The notes: generated by a model not told the origin, from the sequence alone. A stretch of 17,834 nt of DNA from Bacillus_I endophytica_A (GCF_026790145.1 NZ_JALAMS010000078.1:1-17834); one strand, 5' to 3'. Positions 6,531 through 14,417 are shown, counted from the first letter of the stretch. A program made the numbers and translations.

Positions 6531-7412
6531 TTAAAAATATTTCTGAAAGAGAGAATCCCAAGCTTCTAGAGCCTTTTGTTTAAGCAATGTTTGTTTCATA
6601 TGGGTAAGTTTATAAACAGTATAATCTGGAGGAGAATGTGTAAGCTCATAAATCTTATAGTTTCCACTTTTAATCGCTTCATTAGCTATGTACTTTGGAA
6701 CAATCGCCCATTGCATTGAATCTTTCAGAAGATATAGAAGTAAATGAGTACTGTCTAATTTTATTCGTGAAATGGATAAAGGATCCCACCAGTAATCATG
6801 CCAAGATTGATATTCAAGCCCCCAAGGCATAAAAAATTCGTAATCAGGATTTAATTCTTTAGGATGAATTTTTTCTGAACTATAACCACTCTTATCTGAA
6901 GGTCGTATAACAACCATGGGTGATGTAAAGCACTTTTCCACTTTTACATTTGGATGCACCCTTTCTCTAAGAGAGTAGGCTACATCGATATGTCTTTTTT
7001 CAATTTCTGAATAGAGATGGTAAGAATGTAATGTATGAATCTGAAGTTTTATTAGAGGTTGGTGGTTCGTTAAATTTCTAAAGACTCTAGGTAGCATAAA
7101 TGTATTAATACTATCAACGGCACCAAGGTTTAAGGATAATCGTGGCCCTTGAGTTTTTAATAGATGTGCTTCTTGTTCTAAACGACTCCATTCTTCTGCT
7201 AATTTATAAAATTCCTCACCTAAAGGAGTTAAAATGATTTGTTTTATTCCTTTCCCACGTTCAATTAATTGAATCCCAAACTCTCTTTCGAGTACCTTTA
7301 TTCGCTGACTAACGGTAGTTTGCGCTACATGTAATTCCTCTGCTGCGCCACTAATAGTCTTTGAGCGAACAACTGCAAGAAATGTTTCAATTGAATTAGA
7401 ATGAAAGTCCAT
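6531..7412 (-). CDS. LysR-family transcriptional regulator
   Basis: A 293-residue regulator of normal LysR length. The winged helix-turn-helix is N-terminal: IETFLAVVRSKTISGAAEEL, then HVAQTTVSQRIKVLEREFG and LTPLGEEF. The rest is the two-lobed substrate-binding domain that senses a small, often carboxylated, effector. I chose ATG at 7412 because GGAGGCG (7424-7418) is seven bases ahead. A longer frame from a TTG at 7433 would place this ribosome site inside the gene and has none of its own. The gene diverges from the dehydrogenase/RraA/transporter operon with a 127-base shared region, the standard arrangement for a LysR activator of the neighbouring operon that also represses itself. Its effector is probably the acid imported by the operon's transporter. 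Confidence 0.9.
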   Translation of the reverse strand: MDFHSNSIETFLAVVRSKTISGAAEELHVAQTTVSQRIKVLEREFGIQLIERGKGIKQIILTPLGEEFYKLAEEWSRLEQEAHLLKTQGPRLSLNLGAVDSINTFMLPRVFRNLTNHQPLIKLQIHTLHSYHLYSEIEKRHIDVAYSLRERVHPNVKVEKCFTSPMVVIRPSDKSGYSSEKIHPKELNPDYEFFMPWGLEYQSWHDYWWDPLSISRIKLDSTHLLLYLLKDSMQWAIVPKYIANEAIKSGNYKIYELTHSPPDYTVYKLTHMKQTLLKQKALEAWDSLFQKYF

Positions 7413-7452
7413 TAGTTCGCCTCCAAATAGCAATATTTATGGTATTAAATAG

Positions 7453-7464
7453 CTAATTAATTAG
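7453..7464. promoter_or_regulatory. Candidate LysR-binding dyad
   Basis: CTAATTAATTAG is a perfect 12-bp palindrome in the divergent gap between the LysR gene and its presumed target operon, about 75 bases before the target start. LysR proteins bind AT-rich dyads of the T-N11-A type in such positions. AT-rich DNA makes chance palindromes common, so this is weak on its own. Confidence 0.35.
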
Positions 7465-7539
7465 TTTTACAAACTCATCTTCTATATTTAATATAAAGTT
7501 AATTAATGACTCTGTCTAATAGAAAGGGAGGAAAGAATA

Positions 7540-8517
7540 TTGAGTTGTAAAATAATTTATTTTGAAAAAGTGTTTACTGCAACACGTGAAATCATCAATA
7601 CATATAAAAGTGTAGATATGGAGGTTAACTACTGGGTGGATTTAAATGATGAAAAAAGAGAACAAGCAATACGTGAGGCAAACTATCTCATTACAGCATC
7701 TTATCCTATTACGAGAGAGTTATTAGAAAAAGCTCCTAATGTAAAGCTAATCCAAAAGACTGGGAGTGGGGTTGATAACATTGACTTGAAAGCTGCTGCT
7801 GAATTTGGAATTCATGTAGCTAGTACACCAGGAGCAAATTCAAATAGCGTAGTCGAGTTGACTATTGGGATGATTATAAGTCTGTACAGAAAACTTCATG
7901 TCCTAGATCGATTAACCAAAAATGGAGAATGGAAAATGTGGGAATATCGAACAACCATGTTTGAAATGAATGGTAAAACTCATGGGGTAATTGGTATAGG
8001 AAACATCGGTAAAAAAGTTGCTCAACTGTCAAAAGCTTTTGGAACCAATGTTATTTATTACGATGTAAATAGATTGTCAACGGAAGAAGAGAAAGAATTA
8101 GGGATAACTTATGTTACGTTTGATAATTTATTATCTCAATCAGATATTATAAGTCTCCATATTCCTTTAATACCAGAGACAAGAAATTTGATTAGTGATA
8201 AAGAATTGAGCCTAATGAAATCTACAGCCATTTTAGTTAATGTAGCAAGAGGCAATATCATTGATGAGCAAGCACTTGCCGAATCACTAAAATGTAATCG
8301 CTTACTAGGGGCAGCACTTGATACATGGGCAGCTGAGCCGATCAATTCGGATAATCCATTATTACAACTTGATAATGTACTTGCTACTCCTCATATCGCA
8401 GGAGGAACCAGAGATGTATTAGAAACGGTATTGCGTTTATCCTTTGAAAACATAAGAAAGGTAGAAGCAGGGTCTATAGCTGATAATTTAGTAAAAGTTG
8501 TTTCAAAATCTGTTTAA
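7540..8517 (+). CDS. D-isomer-specific 2-hydroxyacid dehydrogenase
   Basis: A 325-residue NAD(P)-dependent oxidoreductase that interconverts a 2-keto acid and a D-2-hydroxy acid. The Rossmann motif is GIGNIG (152-157), with Asp175 after the second strand suggesting NAD preference. Catalytic residues are Arg237 in VNVARG, Glu266 in AAEP and His285 in TPHIAGGT. KTGSGVDNID (73-82) is the conserved substrate-domain loop. The start is TTG at 7540, eight bases after GGGAGG. No C-terminal ACT domain is present, so it is not a regulated serine-pathway SerA; it is closer to the short glycerate, hydroxypyruvate or phosphoglycerate-type dehydrogenases. It is the first gene of an operon with an RraA-family protein and an ACS-type transporter under a divergent LysR gene, implying catabolism of an imported hydroxy acid. 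Confidence 0.9.
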   Translation: MSCKIIYFEKVFTATREIINTYKSVDMEVNYWVDLNDEKREQAIREANYLITASYPITRELLEKAPNVKLIQKTGSGVDNIDLKAAAEFGIHVASTPGANSNSVVELTIGMIISLYRKLHVLDRLTKNGEWKMWEYRTTMFEMNGKTHGVIGIGNIGKKVAQLSKAFGTNVIYYDVNRLSTEEEKELGITYVTFDNLLSQSDIISLHIPLIPETRNLISDKELSLMKSTAILVNVARGNIIDEQALAESLKCNRLLGAALDTWAAEPINSDNPLLQLDNVLATPHIAGGTRDVLETVLRLSFENIRKVEAGSIADNLVKVVSKSV

Positions 8518-8589
8518 CGTCTAGTAAATCAAATATAAAAGTAGTAGAAATCTCGTTTGTTTCCTATTTTATAAAGTGAGGGGATATCA

Positions 8590-9294
8590 TTGTCAAATGT
8601 AGGATTTAGAATTGTTCAATATAATAATCGAGTAAATCAAGAGGTCATAGAGGGATTTAAAGGGGTTGCGACCCCTAATATTGGAGATGTAATGGGACGT
8701 ATGTATGCTATGGATCATTCTATTAAAAGTGTAAATAAGCCAGGTATCCACATTGTTGGAAGCGCTTTAACTGTTCGCACTCATCCTTCCGATAATTTAA
8801 TGGTTCATAAAGCAATGGATATGGCTCAGCCGGGGGATATTATTGTTGTTGATGCTTGTGGAGACATGGGGAATGCAATTTTAGGCGAGCTTATGTGTCA
8901 CTATGCTAAAACAAAAGGGATTGTGGGTTACATTGTTGATGGACCAATCCGGGACTTATATAGCATTGTAGAAATGAATTTTCCTGTTTTTTCCAAAGGA
9001 GGAACCCCACGTGGTCCCTATAAGGAGGGGCCCGGTGAGATTAACACAGTCATTAGCTGTGGAAATGTTGCCGTAAGTCCTGGGGATATAATAGTCGCGG
9101 ATGATGATGGCATTGTAGTCATTCCAAAGGGAGATGCTGAAGATGTTCTTAGAAAATCTCAGGACATCCAAACGAAAGAGAAAATGGTCATTGAATCAAT
9201 TTATAATGGAAATTGGGATCGTACGTGGGTGGATGAAACGTTAAAGAGAAAAGGATGCGAAGTTATTGAAGAATACTCTTATCGCGAAAAATAA
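8590..9294 (+). CDS. RraA-family protein (HMG/CHA aldolase-like)
   Basis: A 234-residue protein of the RraA / demethylmenaquinone-methyltransferase-like fold. Members include class II pyruvate aldolases for 4-hydroxy-4-methyl-2-oxoglutarate, oxaloacetate decarboxylases and the RNase E inhibitor RraA. Seen here are TPNIGDVMGRM (28-38), GDIIVVDACGDMGNAILGEL (82-101), VDGPIRD (116-122, Arg121-Asp122) and PGDIIVADDDGIVVIP (164-179). Competent aldolases carry a G-x20-R-D-x2-E/D motif. Here the residue two beyond the intervening pair is Ser125, so the acidic residue looks absent and aldolase activity is uncertain. An RNase-inhibitor role is unlikely because of the metabolic operon. TTG start at 8590 follows GAGGGG. 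A 24-bp palindrome overlaps its stop codon. Confidence 0.85.
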   Translation: MSNVGFRIVQYNNRVNQEVIEGFKGVATPNIGDVMGRMYAMDHSIKSVNKPGIHIVGSALTVRTHPSDNLMVHKAMDMAQPGDIIVVDACGDMGNAILGELMCHYAKTKGIVGYIVDGPIRDLYSIVEMNFPVFSKGGTPRGPYKEGPGEINTVISCGNVAVSPGDIIVADDDGIVVIPKGDAEDVLRKSQDIQTKEKMVIESIYNGNWDRTWVDETLKRKGCEVIEEYSYREK

Positions 9295-9309
9295 ACTAGT
9301 TTATTTTTC
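9286..9309 (+). terminator. 24-bp palindrome overlapping the RraA-type stop codon
   Basis: The palindrome is centred on ACTAGT (9295-9300), with perfectly complementary 12-base arms ending in a T run (9304-9308). The stop codon TAA lies within it. It could form a weak terminator hairpin that reduces expression of the transporter gene downstream, or protect mRNA ends. The lack of a natural loop makes it weaker than it looks. Confidence 0.35.
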
Positions 9310-9432
9310 CTGTGACTAAGGGAGTTCAGAAAAGTAAAAGAAAATGAAAGATTGATAATTGGAAGCAATAACCCAAATCACTGAGGTACACCAAGAGTAC
9401 ATCTTAAAAATGGGATGGGGGGGAAGGATATA

Positions 9433-10794
9433 ATGGAAGAGTCGTCACAGAAAAAGACACGTTTTCGCTGGGTAGTCATGTTAATAATCTTTATAACTTA
9501 TATGATTGCTGGGGCAGATAGGGCCAACATCAGTGTTGTTATTCCATATTTTCAGAAGGAATTTGAGTTAAGTAATACGGATATTGGTGCAATGGCAAGT
9601 CTCTTTTATATTGGATATGCTATTATTCAGATTCCATCCGGATTTATCTATAGTAAGTTTGGAACACGTAAAATATTCACTTTCTCTATGATCGTTACTT
9701 CGGTTGCCACATTCTTTATAGGAACGGCTAGCTCGGCTCTCCAACTTAAAATTGGACGAATCTTACTAGGTATTGCGGAAGGACCACTTCCAGTTGGGAT
9801 TATTTCGACTATTAATCGATGGTTTCCTGGAAAGGAAAAGGGTACTGCGACTGGGATTTATATGTCGGCAATGAAATTTGCTCCAGCAATTGTTCCTCCT
9901 TTGTGTGCATATATCATCTACGCTTTTGGCTGGCGAGAAGTTTTCTATATATTTGCTATTCCGGGCATTATCTTTGCTCTATTTTGGCTCTGGTTAGTAA
10001 AAGATAATCCGGAGGAAAGTCCGTACTGTTCAAAAGAGGAAAGAGAGTATATTAAGTCTGAGGAACACTCAAATATTGATGTGAAAATCAAAAAAAATAA
10101 GAGAAAATATTCCCTGAAGTGGGTAGATAAAATTATTCGTGCCAAGAAAGTAGACTCTCTTGACACGAATAGAAAGATTTTTCTTTCGTGGAATATATGG
10201 GGGTGTACGCTCGGATACTTTTTCATGGTTGGGATTGTTTATGCTATTATGACATGGATACCTACTTACTTGGTAGACGTTAAAAAGTATTCAATTATGG
10301 AAATGGGATTCGTGGCTTCAGCTCCATGGATAGGGGCCATATTAGGAAACCTAATTGGCGGATGGCTTTCGGATAATGTCTTTGATAAACGTCGAAAACC
10401 TCTTATGATAGTGACTGCAGCATCAACCATGTTCAGTATGTATGCATTATTGTACGCCCCAAATAATCCTATGTTTCTAAGTATTCTTCTTATTATCACT
10501 GGTGTTTTGTTAAATTTGGGATATTCAACATTTTTGGCGTACCCTATGGGGATTACATCCAAGGAAAAATTGCCACTTGCAGCTTCAATTGTTAATACGG
10601 GTGGTTCTTTAGGTGGTGCTTTCGCTCCGTTTGTAGTAGGTTTAATTTTAGATAAATTTAATTGGGATATGGTATTTACATTCTTATCAGCTAGCTCTTT
10701 AATAACCTTCATCCTTCTCTTCACTATTATTGAACCACGAGAAAAAATTGAACCGATGATTAAAAAGGAAGGTTATGAAAAAATCACCTTTTGA
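9433..10794 (+). CDS. MFS transporter, anion:cation symporter (ACS) type
   Basis: A 453-residue twelve-helix importer, the length usual for ACS-family carriers of organic or sugar acids (glucarate, galactonate, phthalate, tartrate types). The family signature DRANISVVIP (29-38) ends helix 1. PSGFIYSKFGTRK (68-80) is motif A, GRILLGIAEGPLPVG (108-122) is helix 4, and NRWFPGKEKGTATGIY (128-143) is the characteristic loop before helix 5. I prefer ATG at 9433, directly after GGAAGG (9422-9427), to the in-frame ATG at 9415, which has no ribosome site. It is the third gene of the LysR-flanked operon and presumably imports the substrate for the dehydrogenase and RraA-family enzyme. Its own 120-base leader follows a palindrome, so it may be expressed at a different level. 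Confidence 0.9.
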   Translation: MEESSQKKTRFRWVVMLIIFITYMIAGADRANISVVIPYFQKEFELSNTDIGAMASLFYIGYAIIQIPSGFIYSKFGTRKIFTFSMIVTSVATFFIGTASSALQLKIGRILLGIAEGPLPVGIISTINRWFPGKEKGTATGIYMSAMKFAPAIVPPLCAYIIYAFGWREVFYIFAIPGIIFALFWLWLVKDNPEESPYCSKEEREYIKSEEHSNIDVKIKKNKRKYSLKWVDKIIRAKKVDSLDTNRKIFLSWNIWGCTLGYFFMVGIVYAIMTWIPTYLVDVKKYSIMEMGFVASAPWIGAILGNLIGGWLSDNVFDKRRKPLMIVTAASTMFSMYALLYAPNNPMFLSILLIITGVLLNLGYSTFLAYPMGITSKEKLPLAASIVNTGGSLGGAFAPFVVGLILDKFNWDMVFTFLSASSLITFILLFTIIEPREKIEPMIKKEGYEKITF

Positions 10795-10904
10795 TTAAGT
10801 TAGATATAAAGTAAAAGAGGATAATTGGCTTCTAATTTAAACATAGAAATTCCCCCAAATAGAGATAAAGATATAAAGTTAATTATGAATATTTTAGTTT
10901 GATA

Positions 10905-10929
10905 TATCATGGTTTTTAAAACCATGATA
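10905..10929. repeat. 25-bp inverted repeat
   Basis: Perfect 12-base arms TATCATGGTTTT (10905-10916) and AAAACCATGATA (10918-10929) flank a single T. There is no T run on either side, so it is not a good terminator. It may be an operator or a minor structural element. Confidence 0.5.
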
Positions 10930-10957
10930 ATGAAAGAAGTTTTTCTAAAAAGAAAAG

Positions 10958-10996
10958 GCGCAAACTCGTTGTCACTTAACGGGTTTGTGCTTTTTT
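10958..10996 (+). terminator. Terminator of hydroxyacid operon
   Basis: GCGCAAACTCGTT (10958-10970) pairs, with two wobble or mismatch positions, with AACGGGTTTGTGC (10978-10990). Six T follow (10991-10996). It ends transcripts of the ACS-transporter operon. Confidence 0.8.
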
Positions 10997-11024
10997 CACT
11001 TTCTCTAACATGTGTTATGCAAAC

Positions 11025-11058
11025 TAAAAAGGCCTTATGTTTTTACATAAGGTCCTTT
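11025..11058 (-). terminator. Terminator of the Lrp-type gene
   Basis: On the minus strand, AAAGGACCTTATGT and ACATAAGGCCTTT pair around a TAAAA-type loop with one bulged base, followed by TTTTTAG. It lies just after the Lrp-type stop codon at 11069. Confidence 0.75.
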
Positions 11059-11068
11059 CTAATACTAA

Positions 11069-11485
11069 TCAATCCATCTTACTAATAACAGTTGATATTT
11101 TGTAATTTGCAAACTTATTTAGATTCTCTAGAAATTCATTCAAATATTCATTAGAAGGAAATCTACATTCAAGTAGATAGCATCCATCTCCACTAATTTT
11201 ATAGTTATTAAAAATGAATTGATCTTGTGTTTTTACAAATGAGAGAAATGGTTGATGATGAATATCATGTAAATAGATATGAATAAAAGCATGTAAAAAA
11301 CACTCTAACTTCGTTTGATTGACTTTAATTGAATATCCTTCAATTACACCACTGTCTTCTAATTTAGCCACTCTAGAGGCGGCTGCTTGTCCGGTTAAAT
11401 GAACCTTATCACCTAATTCTTTCATTTTGATTCGACTATTCTTGGCCATTTCTTCTAATATACGCATATCTGTATGATCTAACAT
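11069..11485 (-). CDS. Lrp/AsnC-family transcriptional regulator
   Basis: A 138-residue regulator, slightly shorter than the roughly 150 usual in the family. The N-terminal winged helix-turn-helix reads DHTDMRILEEMAKNSRIKMK, ELGDKVHLTGQAAASRVAKL, EDSGVIEGYSIKVN; the C-terminal part (about 60-138) is the RAM ligand-binding and oligomerisation domain. The start is ATG at 11485, because AAGGAG lies eight bases upstream; a longer frame from TTG at 11503 would overlap this ribosome site. It diverges from the MBL-fold hydrolase gene, and the 117-base gap contains a perfect 11-bp inverted repeat. Lrp-type proteins usually control themselves and a divergent neighbour, and often sense amino acids. The ligand here is unknown. 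Confidence 0.88.
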   Translation of the reverse strand: MLDHTDMRILEEMAKNSRIKMKELGDKVHLTGQAAASRVAKLEDSGVIEGYSIKVNQTKLECFLHAFIHIYLHDIHHQPFLSFVKTQDQFIFNNYKISGDGCYLLECRFPSNEYLNEFLENLNKFANYKISTVISKMD

Positions 11486-11502
11486 GTATTCAACTCCTTT
11501 CA

Positions 11503-11536
11503 AAAATCAAGTCAAACGGCTAAAAGACTTGATTTT
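11503..11536. promoter_or_regulatory. Inverted repeat in the Lrp/MBL divergent region
   Basis: AAAATCAAGTC (11503-11513) and GACTTGATTTT (11526-11536) are perfect 11-base arms with a 12-base spacer, immediately upstream of the Lrp-type ribosome site. The 23-base centre-to-centre distance is about two helical turns, so it suits a dimeric regulator contacting one face of DNA. In the Lrp-type mRNA it would also form a leader hairpin. Confidence 0.6.
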
Positions 11537-11602
11537 ATCTGTGTATTTCATGGTTCTCCATAATATAAACTATATGTAGATCAAAGAAAAGGAGCAATAA
11601 AT

Positions 11603-12367
11603 ATGAATATTAAACAAATTCGCAATGCAACAATCGTTGTTGAATATGCACATAAAAGGTTTTTAATCGATCCTATGTTAGCAGAGAAAGGTACGTACCC
11701 CCCTTTCCCTGGTTCGGTTAAGCAAGATCAAAACAATCCTATAGTGAGTTTACCAATCTCAGTTGATGATATTATTAGTGGAATTGATGCAGTTATTCTC
11801 ACTCATCTTCATTTAGACCATTTTGACGAGGCAGCACAAAGACTATTGCCAAAAGATATTAAAATGTTCGTTCAAAATGAAGAAGAGGCAAAGGAAGTCC
11901 AAAATGTCGGTTTCCAAAATGTAGAGGTACTAACAAAGGAAACTGTCTTTGAAGGTATACAATTAGTTAAAACAAGAGGCGAGCATGGAAGAGGAGAAGA
12001 ACTATTAAAGCTTATGGGGGAAGTATGTGGCGTCGTCTTTAAACATCCAAGTGAAAAAACATTGTACGTAGCTGGTGATACAGTCTGGTATGAAGGTGTA
12101 CAGGAAGAATTAGATACTCATGAACCAGATATTATTGTCGTCAATGGCGGAGATAATCAATTTATAGAGTATGGTTCTCTCATTATGGGAAAAGAAGACA
12201 TCTATGAAGTACACAAGGCGGCTCCTAATGCTAAGATTATTTCTGTTCATATGGAAGCTGTTAACCATTGGACACTATCTAGAGAAGAATTAAAAAACTT
12301 TAGTAAAGAAAAAGAATTCTTAAATAGTATTTTAATACCTGAAGATGGTGAATCCTACACATTTTAA
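11603..12367 (+). CDS. MBL-fold metallo-hydrolase (UlaG-like)
   Basis: A 254-residue cytoplasmic metallo-beta-lactamase-fold enzyme. The full two-metal ligand set is visible: HLHLDH (68-73, giving His68, His70, Asp72, His73), His128 in GEHGRG, Asp159 in AGDT and His216 in SVHMEAVNHW. The start IRNATIVVEYAHKRFLIDPM is the compact N-terminus typical of UlaG-like and YtkL-type hydrolases, which in known cases open lactones or cleave phosphodiester bonds. No extra RNA-binding beta-CASP domain is present, so RNase J-type activity is unlikely. AAGGAG lies well ahead of the ATG. It stands alone, divergent from an Lrp-type regulator, and is followed by a hairpin. Substrate is not predictable; regulation by that Lrp protein is an inference from layout. 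Confidence 0.88.
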   Translation: MNIKQIRNATIVVEYAHKRFLIDPMLAEKGTYPPFPGSVKQDQNNPIVSLPISVDDIISGIDAVILTHLHLDHFDEAAQRLLPKDIKMFVQNEEEAKEVQNVGFQNVEVLTKETVFEGIQLVKTRGEHGRGEELLKLMGEVCGVVFKHPSEKTLYVAGDTVWYEGVQEELDTHEPDIIVVNGGDNQFIEYGSLIMGKEDIYEVHKAAPNAKIISVHMEAVNHWTLSREELKNFSKEKEFLNSILIPEDGESYTF

Positions 12368-12415
12368 TATGACCACCGACTAATATTGTCGTGTTCATAT
12401 TTAAAAATAAGAAAT

Positions 12416-12459
12416 AGAAGGAGCTCATAATTATCAGAAATTTAATTATGAGCTTCTTC
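12416..12459 (+). terminator. Hairpin after MBL-fold gene
   Basis: AGCTCATAATTA (12422-12433) pairs with TAATTATGAGCT (12443-12454), extended by AGAAG with CTTCT across one bulge. The T-rich tail is short, so termination is probable but not certain. Confidence 0.5.
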
Positions 12460-12588
12460 CAATGACGAATATAGTGAATTGTAAATATATCGAAAATCCT
12501 AAATATGTAGAATGAAGAATTAAATATTCTAAGGATGACAAAACAAACACGAAAAGCTACAAAGGTATCTCGTTAGGAGGGAGAGTTC

Positions 12589-13902
12589 ATGACAATGAAA
12601 GCAAAAGATACAAATGTATCAACGCAGCAGCCTATATGGTTGCAAGAATATATTGATTCACCACAAAGACAAGCAAAACTTTATAAAAAAACATTAAGAA
12701 TTTTGATTTTGTCACAAATCTTTGGGGGAGCAGGACTTGGAGCCGGTGTAACAGTAGGAGCACTTCTTGCACAAGACATGCTAGGGACGGAAAATGCAGC
12801 AGGGATTCCAACGGCTCTATTTACTTTAGGTTCTGCAGGAGCTGCCCTACTTATAGGACGGTCTTCACAACGTTTTGGACGTAGAGCAGGACTTGCAGGA
12901 GGGTTCCTTGCAGGAGGGGTAGGTGCTATCGGTGTTATAATTGCAGCTTTAACCAACAACATCGCACTTTTATTCCTCTCCCTTCTTATTTATGGAGCTG
13001 GGACGGCTTCTAATCTACAAGCGCGATATGCAGGGACAGACCTTGCAACAGATAAACAACGGGCAACTGCCGCAAGCATGGCCATGGTTTCCACTACCTT
13101 GGGTGCTGTAGTTGCTCCTAACTTGGTCAATACAATGGGAGAATTTGCGGATTCAATCAGTGTTCCAACTTTGGCTGGCCCTTTCATCTTGTCAGGAGCA
13201 GCTTTTATAATTGCCGGATTATTGATCTTATTTTTTCTTCGTCCAGATCCTTTGGTTGTGTCTACAGCTATTGCGAATGCTCAGAAAAATGTGAATACTA
13301 CAGAGACAGAGGCAAATTTAAAGAGTGCTAATATAAACAAAAAAGGTGTTGTGGTAGGGGCTGTCATTATGATTTTGACTCAATTTGTCATGGCAGCCAT
13401 TATGACCATGACACCCATTCATATGGGACATCATGGTCATGGTTTGCAAGAGGTGGGGGTAGTTATAGGTTTCCATATAGCAGCTATGTACCTTCCTTCG
13501 CCATTAACAGGTATACTCGTCGATAAGCTTGGCCGTACTACTATGGCTGTTGCTTCTGGTGTTACACTCCTAGCCTCTGGATTGGTGGCAGCTTTTGCAC
13601 CGGTAGGTTCCATGCCATTGCTTACCCTGGCGTTAGTGCTACTAGGTTTGGGCTGGAACTTTGGTTTAATAAGTGGAACTGCTCTCATTATAGATTCAAC
13701 ACATCCATCTGTGCGTGCAAAAACACAAGGATCAGTCGATGTCTTATTTGCCCTGTCAGGAGCAGCTGGTGGAGGAGTATCAGGAATGGTAGTCGCTCAT
13801 TCTAGTTATGAAGCATTATCACTTTCTGGAGCCATTCTGTCACTATTGCTTATTCCTGTAGTTGTTTGGTCTCGTAAGAATCTAAACAAAGAGCTACTAT
13901 AA
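12589..13902 (+). CDS. MFS transporter of unknown substrate
   Basis: A 437-residue, twelve-helix major-facilitator protein. A polar N-terminus of about 35 residues precedes helix 1. GRSSQRFGRRAG (90-101) is the motif-A loop between helices 2 and 3, and GILVDKLGRTT (308-318) is its counterpart in the second half. A long hydrophilic central loop (about 220-252) is followed by helix 7 and then an unusual His/Met/Gly-rich turn, MTPIHMGHHGHG (274-285). AGGAGG (12575-12580) lies eight bases before ATG. Base composition is somewhat richer in G and C than neighbouring genes, as expected from many Ala and Gly codons. It has no operon partner: the MBL-fold gene ends 220 bases earlier with a hairpin between. 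Drug or metabolite export is possible; I do not know the substrate. Confidence 0.85.
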   Translation: MTMKAKDTNVSTQQPIWLQEYIDSPQRQAKLYKKTLRILILSQIFGGAGLGAGVTVGALLAQDMLGTENAAGIPTALFTLGSAGAALLIGRSSQRFGRRAGLAGGFLAGGVGAIGVIIAALTNNIALLFLSLLIYGAGTASNLQARYAGTDLATDKQRATAASMAMVSTTLGAVVAPNLVNTMGEFADSISVPTLAGPFILSGAAFIIAGLLILFFLRPDPLVVSTAIANAQKNVNTTETEANLKSANINKKGVVVGAVIMILTQFVMAAIMTMTPIHMGHHGHGLQEVGVVIGFHIAAMYLPSPLTGILVDKLGRTTMAVASGVTLLASGLVAAFAPVGSMPLLTLALVLLGLGWNFGLISGTALIIDSTHPSVRAKTQGSVDVLFALSGAAGGGVSGMVVAHSSYEALSLSGAILSLLLIPVVVWSRKNLNKELL

Positions 13903-14189
13903 AATCTTTCTAGTTTATTGTCTTTTGATTAGTCAGACTGATATCCATATATAACAAGTAGATGTTAGGAGTGAAATTCAAGGAGACCTCTCTTTTAAGT
14001 AAGCATAAAAAAAATAACTTTATTATGTATCAGGCTTTTATACCTTTAGAATGGGACTCCTTAGTTCAATAATTAACAGTGTAACATCTTTGTTCTCAGA
14101 CATTTTAACTGGTCTTAGGTCTGGAAACATTTAATCATCTATAAAAGTTATTGCTTTTAAATTAATGATTATTATATGAATTGAGCAAT

Positions 14190-14226
14190 GGGTGTACAGA
14201 AAAATAACTTCTGGACACCCTTTATT
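14190..14226 (+). terminator. Terminator-like hairpin
   Basis: GGGTGTACAGAA (14190-14201) pairs with TTCTGGACACCC (14209-14220) with one mismatch, followed by TTTATT. It is about 290 bases after the MFS gene at 12589-13902 and could end its transcript, or end a minus-strand gene now lost. Confidence 0.6.
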
Positions 14227-14228
14227 CA

Positions 14229-14345
14229 TTATGCTTTGTTTTGTAGTTCAATATAAGTATTCCCACTTGATAAAAGATCAAGATGGCCTATTTTTGGCCC
14301 ATAATAAGACCAAGTAGAGGAATTGTTTTTGCCATAAATGGAGGC
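14229..14345 (-). pseudogene. C-terminal remnant of an unrecognised gene
   Basis: A minus-strand frame of 38 residues without a start, bounded upstream by a stop, reads ASIYGKNNSSTWSYYGPKIG and continues HLDLLSSGNTYIELQNKA. It looks like real protein rather than chance translation, and ends next to the hairpin at 14190-14220. The same frame is open for about 20 more residues beyond the stop at 14346-14348, which would suit a nonsense mutation. I do not recognise the family with confidence; a hydrolase C-terminus is a guess. Confidence 0.3.
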
Positions 14346-14417
14346 TTATGAACAGCATTGCAACATTCTAAAACACTTGATTTCTACAATTGGTAATCGA
14401 TTTTTTCTAAAAAATAA

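Noticed and set aside
7413..7433. TTG start seven codons upstream for the LysR gene
   Set aside because: It would place the good GGAGG ribosome site inside the coding region and has none of its own.
9415..9432. ATG start six codons upstream for the ACS transporter
   Set aside because: No ribosome site before it; its codons form the GGGGGGAAGG site of the ATG at 9433.
11486..11503. TTG start six codons upstream for the Lrp-type gene
   Set aside because: It overlaps the AAGGAG ribosome site of the ATG at 11485.
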